From contig JANPII010000038.1 in NCBI GenBank assembly GCA_031424915.1, forward strand, positions 1 through 19,227: a stretch of DNA of 19,227 nt, in the 5' to 3' direction. The notes under the pieces are model-generated. The model had not been told where the DNA came from. It did no database searches and saw only the letters and a list, made by a program, of their open reading frames with translations. Positions within the stretch are counted from its first letter, which is position 1. Every line of letters starts with the position of its first letter. Made by a program: the position numbers and the translations under genes. This stretch comes from JANPII01 sp031424915. Its GTDB lineage: Bacteria; Pseudomonadota; Alphaproteobacteria; Rickettsiales; Midichloriaceae. Positions 16,321 through 19,227 of the stretch are shown one piece after another.

Positions 16321-16510
16321 TGACAAGCGCAGCAGCACTTATTTTTGGGAGTTGGTATTAATGGCTTATGCAATAGTCACCCTAATATTAATGTTTATAA
16401 ATACCAACTATGAGCAAATATCATTGAATAGTCAAAAAATTATGACACAATAACATAAGGATAGAAAGCATATTTTTATTGTCAAATCCTTCTAATAAGA
16501 GAGTAAAGTT

Positions 16511-17127
16511 ATGAAAGAGGACGCAAGCAGACTCTTACCAAAAATAAAGGAAATTCTACAAAAGGCGACCGATTATAATGTTTTAGTCGCTAAAACACGA
16601 GAAGTAGGTGGCTTACACTCTTATCCCCTCCATTGGGCTGTTGTAGCTGAAGATCAAGAGCTGGCAAAGCAGTTGTTGCAGCTGCCATGGGTGGATATAA
16701 ATACTAGAGATGACGGATATAACACACTTTTGCATTGGGCAGTTCAGGAAGGGAACATAGAAATGGTAGGGCTACTTCTTAACGCAGGGGCAAAGATAAA
16801 TGTTTATAATAATAAAAGCTCTACTCCCTTGCATGTGGCCGCCCGAGCAGGACATACAAAAATCGTGAAGCTGCTGCTGAAAAAAATGCAGATATACATG
16901 CTCTAGACAACAATAACCACTCTCCCTTATTCCTGGCAAATAGGGGCCTCAAAGAAAATTCTGGCAAAAACCTAGATACTGCAAATTATGACAAAATAAT
17001 TAAGACACTCAAACAAGCTGAGGCTGATCACCCACAATCCATTAGTCAAGACAATATAGCAGAAGAGTATCCGCCCATCCAAGAGCCAGCAGAACTATCA
17101 GAAGATCAGGCCCGGATGGGGTGGTAA
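16511..17127 (+). pseudogene. Ankyrin-repeat protein gene, frameshifted at an A7 tract
   Basis: The frame from ATG at 16511 encodes three ankyrin repeats (YPLHWAVVAEDQELAKQLL; TLLHWAVQEGNIEMVGLLL; TPLHVAARAGHTKIVKLLL) and then stops at 16906, soon after a run of seven A (16880-16886). One extra A there restores a frame (KNADIHALDNNNHSPLFLAN) with a fourth ankyrin repeat and an acidic tail, running to TAA at 17125-17127. The whole would be about 205 aa. Ankyrin proteins of Rickettsiales are often host-directed effectors; that is inference here. It may be a true one-base deletion, a read error, or be rescued by transcriptional slippage on the A tract. GAGAG lies before the start. The restored frame ends inside the IS remnant, so the native C-terminus may be lost. 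Confidence 0.75.
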
Positions 17128-17714
17128 CACAGTTGCTGAAAGTGGCTTATGAATCTGCTCTTGACGGAGAGGCAGAAGCACATGTAGCTAGCACCAAGAT
17201 CGAGGAAGGTGGTTAATAGGTGCAACGGGTTATCCAAGAAAACCGTCAAGTCTGGTTACGGCACCTTTGAGCTTGAAACGCCCAGAGACCGTAATGCTAG
17301 CTTTGAGCCGAGTATCGCAAGAAGCGGCAAACTATAGTAACGGAAGAGATAGACAACAAGATAATAGCTCTTTATGGACTTGGCGCTTCATATGAGGATA
17401 TAGCAAAGTATGTCTCTGACATTTACGGTGTATCGGTCTCTGATGCTACGATATCTGCTGTTACTGATAAGTTGTTGGATAACAACTTCTTTTTGGCTAT
17501 CAGGCGCTTGGTCTATACCACTAACCCCATAGAGGCCTTCCATAGGCAGATACGTAAGTATACCAAAACCAAAGGCGCTTTCACCTCAGAAAACGCTTTG
17601 CTCAAGCTGACGTACTGTTTTATAAAACAGATAACCAGCAAATGGACTATGCCCATACAAAACTGGGCAGAAAACATCTCTGAGTTAGACCTCCACTTCC
17701 CTAATAGAATGTAG
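17109..17714 (+). mobile_element. IS256-family transposase remnant, catalytic core deleted
   Basis: Pieces in three frames rebuild a mutator-type (Transposase_mut) protein: GPDGVVTQLLKVAYESALDG; then NGLSKKTVKSGYGTFELETP and the following RDRN; then KRQTIVTEEIDNKIIALYGL with DIAKYVSDIYGVSVSDATIS; then IRRLVYTTNPIEAFHRQIRK, TKTKGAFTSENALLKL and KWTMPIQNW to the stop. A TAATAG and frame shift sits at about 17213, and a second shift at about 17310. Between TDKLLD and AIRRLVYTTN some 200 residues are missing, taking both catalytic aspartates and leaving only the last DDE glutamate (TNPIEAF). The N-terminal few dozen residues are also absent. It is dead and could move only if helped by a full copy elsewhere. 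About 200 of roughly 400 expected residues remain. Confidence 0.88.
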
Positions 17715-17715
17715 G

Positions 17716-18447
17716 TCAAAAAAATGTCTGACACACTTCACCAAACAGTCTCGGTATTGGAGGTTCATGCATTCTAGAATAAAGGGGACACTCATATGAT
17801 TCTAGCATTATGGCTTGTACTTTTCGTCGATTTTTAAGTCCGGGGTCATTTGTTGGATTAGAATGATGCTGAATTTCATCCACTGCTTCTTTCAGATAGT
17901 ATTCTTCGCCAGTAACTACATATAGCTTAATGTTTATAGAGAAGGAAGTTTCTCGCTGCATTCCTGAGGTTTTGTTTCGATACTTAGTAACCAGGCTTGG
18001 TGAGTTATAATAAGCATCTTCAATTGCTAAGCGCTCGTTGGGTTTTAAGGAGTGCCAATGTTTATCATAGTAGCGCTCTAATTCTTGGCGGCGGATCTTG
18101 AGGCTATAGTCAAGCAATTGCTCGATCTCTTCGTCTTTCAGCTTGCGGTGTTTATTATAAACATCATCGAATGACACTCTATTTCCAAAGACTTTCTCCC
18201 ATTCAGCCTTAGCTTCGGGTCTATTCATGTTAAAGCCAATGCCGACAGTAATATTACTAAAACCCTCATCTCGAGCTACCCTCGCCCTATCCCAGTAGGG
18301 GCTTCTATCTGGTTTCATATGTATCTCATTTTGCATGACAAATTCTCGTAGGGTAATGTTATATATCTCTTGATGCTCTGGTAGATCTAGGTCCAGATTA
18401 TGTATGCGATCTCGTGCTTCTTGTGTCCATTTAGTTTCGGCTACCAT
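17716..18447 (-). CDS. Lysozyme-like (phage-type muramidase fold) protein
   Basis: 243 aa. The core ITVGIGFNMNRPEAKAEWEK matches the TIGIGH-like signature of phage-type lysozymes, in the variant GFN-x-RPxA. It is followed by helices LKDEEIEQLLDYSLKIRRQE and NERLAIEDAYYNSPSLV, which sit where that fold has its second lobe. E41 or E61 with T67 are the likely active-site candidates; I cannot say which. There is no signal peptide, so export, if any, would need a holin, a tail or a secretion system. GGAGAG precedes the ATG at 18447. The last residues (LFGEVCQTFF) lie in DNA that may belong to the IS end, so the C-terminus may be truncated or replaced. The gene is divergent from the secreted protein gene at 18640. 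Fold assignment is moderate; substrate is inferred. Confidence 0.6.
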   Translation of the reverse strand: MVAETKWTQEARDRIHNLDLDLPEHQEIYNITLREFVMQNEIHMKPDRSPYWDRARVARDEGFSNITVGIGFNMNRPEAKAEWEKVFGNRVSFDDVYNKHRKLKDEEIEQLLDYSLKIRRQELERYYDKHWHSLKPNERLAIEDAYYNSPSLVTKYRNKTSGMQRETSFSINIKLYVVTGEEYYLKEAVDEIQHHSNPTNDPGLKNRRKVQAIMLESYECPLYSRMHEPPIPRLFGEVCQTFF

Positions 18448-18582
18448 GATACTCTCCTGCGGTTACATTTGCCACTTACACCATGGAAGTTGAGAGTCCG
18501 GAAGTACTGCTGGAGATATATAAAAGAAGTTATGTGGTAAATGAGTCCAGAAAATTTCCTTGTAGGATTGATAGAGTAATGA

Positions 18583-18611
18583 TTGCTATCAAGTGGTCTA
18601 TATGCTAGTAT
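18583..18611 (+). promoter_or_regulatory. Sigma70-type promoter for the secreted protein at 18640
   Basis: TTGCTA (18583-18588) and TAGTAT (18606-18611) with a 17-bp spacer, ending about 28 bp before the ATG. Spacing is ideal; each box is one or two bases off consensus. Confidence 0.6.
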
Positions 18612-18639
18612 TTAAGCGGTACTCGAGGAAGGAGTAGCT

Positions 18640-19227
18640 ATGAAATTAGGTAATATTATTAGGCTTATCAATGTGATAGGTCGTGAAGTTAAAACAGTTG
18701 TAATGCTAGGTGCGTTGCTATGGCTTGTCGCGCCTACCGGATCTTCAGCTAAGGAACGTGTCCCTAGCCCTCCAGGATGGTGGCAAGAGGGCAGGGACTA
18801 TGGATTATGGTGGCGTCAGTATAATTCGCATCACCCACAATGTCAGGCTAAAGGGGGATATAGGTACGAGGGAGACTATAATGAAGAGGAAGACTCACCC
18901 ATATTTAAGCAGCAAGCCACAGAGTTTCTGCAAAAGTTGCAGGATTCGATACGCCGAAATGATAAGCGTGCGTTTGCTAAGCTAGTTTCATATCCGATGC
19001 GTTGGAATATTGTGCTAGGGTACTATATATATTTATCTATTCCGGATCAGGTTGTGCATCATTACCACCAAATCATTAATAAAGCAATGCGGAAGGAATT
19101 ACTCTCAGCGTCCTTGGAAGATATTTACCCAAATACAAACCGCGGAACAGTAGATATTAGTGTGGCGTATGGGAGTTTATGGCTTCAATGTGAGATGAAG
19201 ATTTACGTGGTGAATGCAGTTCGGCGT
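18640..19227 (+). CDS. Secreted/periplasmic protein, 3'-truncated by the window edge
   Basis: A frame from ATG at 18640 stays open for 196 codons to the window end, so the gene is incomplete. AAGGAGTAGCT is a strong ribosome binding site and a promoter lies upstream. The first 37 or so residues hold a basic start, a hydrophobic core (TVVMLGALLWLVAP) and a GSSA cleavage site, so export is likely. A Trp/Tyr-rich segment follows (PGWWQEGRDYGLWWRQYNSH), then TEFLQKLQDSIRRNDKRAFA and KLVSYPMRWN. The latter resembles a recurring bacterial periplasmic pattern (LQ-x-A-x-NDK-x-A-x-LVxYPLRVN) whose function is not known to me. It faces away from the lysozyme-like gene. I do not recognise a named family. 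Confidence 0.8.
   Translation, partial: MKLGNIIRLINVIGREVKTVVMLGALLWLVAPTGSSAKERVPSPPGWWQEGRDYGLWWRQYNSHHPQCQAKGGYRYEGDYNEEEDSPIFKQQATEFLQKLQDSIRRNDKRAFAKLVSYPMRWNIVLGYYIYLSIPDQVVHHYHQIINKAMRKELLSASLEDIYPNTNRGTVDISVAYGSLWLQCEMKIYVVNAVRR

Noticed and set aside
16361..16453. 30-aa ORF after g13 with GGAG upstream (MAYAIVTLILMFINTN)
   Set aside because: A short hydrophobic frame with a plausible ribosome binding site but nothing else to support it. The longer in-frame reading from 16241 overlaps g13 and is not credible. It does not resemble GTA g14.
1..19227. CRISPR array, integrase/att site or toxin-antitoxin module
   Set aside because: No short regularly spaced repeats, no integrase or cas genes. 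The tRNA is not followed by a repeat of its 3' end within the window. The only tandem small genes lack any known toxin or antitoxin signature.

Overview
The window reads as chromosome of an obligate intracellular or host-associated alphaproteobacterium, most likely of the order Rickettsiales. A Midichloriaceae-like lineage is my inference and is not proven. The clues are: a palindromic repeat of the rickettsial type (TCATTGCGAG ... GGCAATCCAG ... ATGACG) before dnaE; a split pair of gene transfer agent (GTA) tail genes; an ankyrin-repeat gene; a decayed insertion sequence; a long proline-rich and coiled-coil protein of effector type; and moderately AT-rich DNA with short, mostly single-gene transcription units.

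Left part (1-4943). A large protein gene enters from the left edge, with proline-rich modular repeats, an Ala-rich middle and a Lys/Glu coiled coil. It converges on a two-gene minus-strand unit encoding small secreted DUF2282 (bufferin-type, BufA1-like) Cys peptides, one with four Cys and one with only two. A shared hairpin lies between them. Two or three orphan genes of unknown function follow (3726-4943).

Middle (5027-11083). In order: a GyrI-like/AraC effector-binding-domain protein; a tRNA with anticodon CAT, probably tRNA-Ile2; glutathione synthetase (gshB) starting right behind the tRNA; two tiny double-membrane-span proteins behind a near-consensus promoter and before a clear terminator; a fusion of a sodium/solute symporter (SSF) to a diguanylate cyclase (GGDEF); and nrdB, the class Ia ribonucleotide reductase small subunit.

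Right part (11084-19227). In order: the palindromic repeat; dnaE; GTA genes g12 (DUF2460) and g13 (DUF2163) without their usual downstream partners; an ankyrin-repeat gene broken at an A7 tract; and an IS256-family transposase remnant that has lost its catalytic core. After these come a minus-strand lysozyme-like gene whose 3' end abuts the IS end and, divergent from it, a secreted protein gene that runs off the right edge.

Housekeeping genes (gshB, nrdB, dnaE, tRNA) are intact and interleaved with accessory material. The most unusual items are the SSF-GGDEF fusion, the bufferin-like pair with no maturation genes in view, the twin membrane miniproteins with a shared leader holding a four-codon ORF, and the lysozyme/secreted-protein divergent pair.
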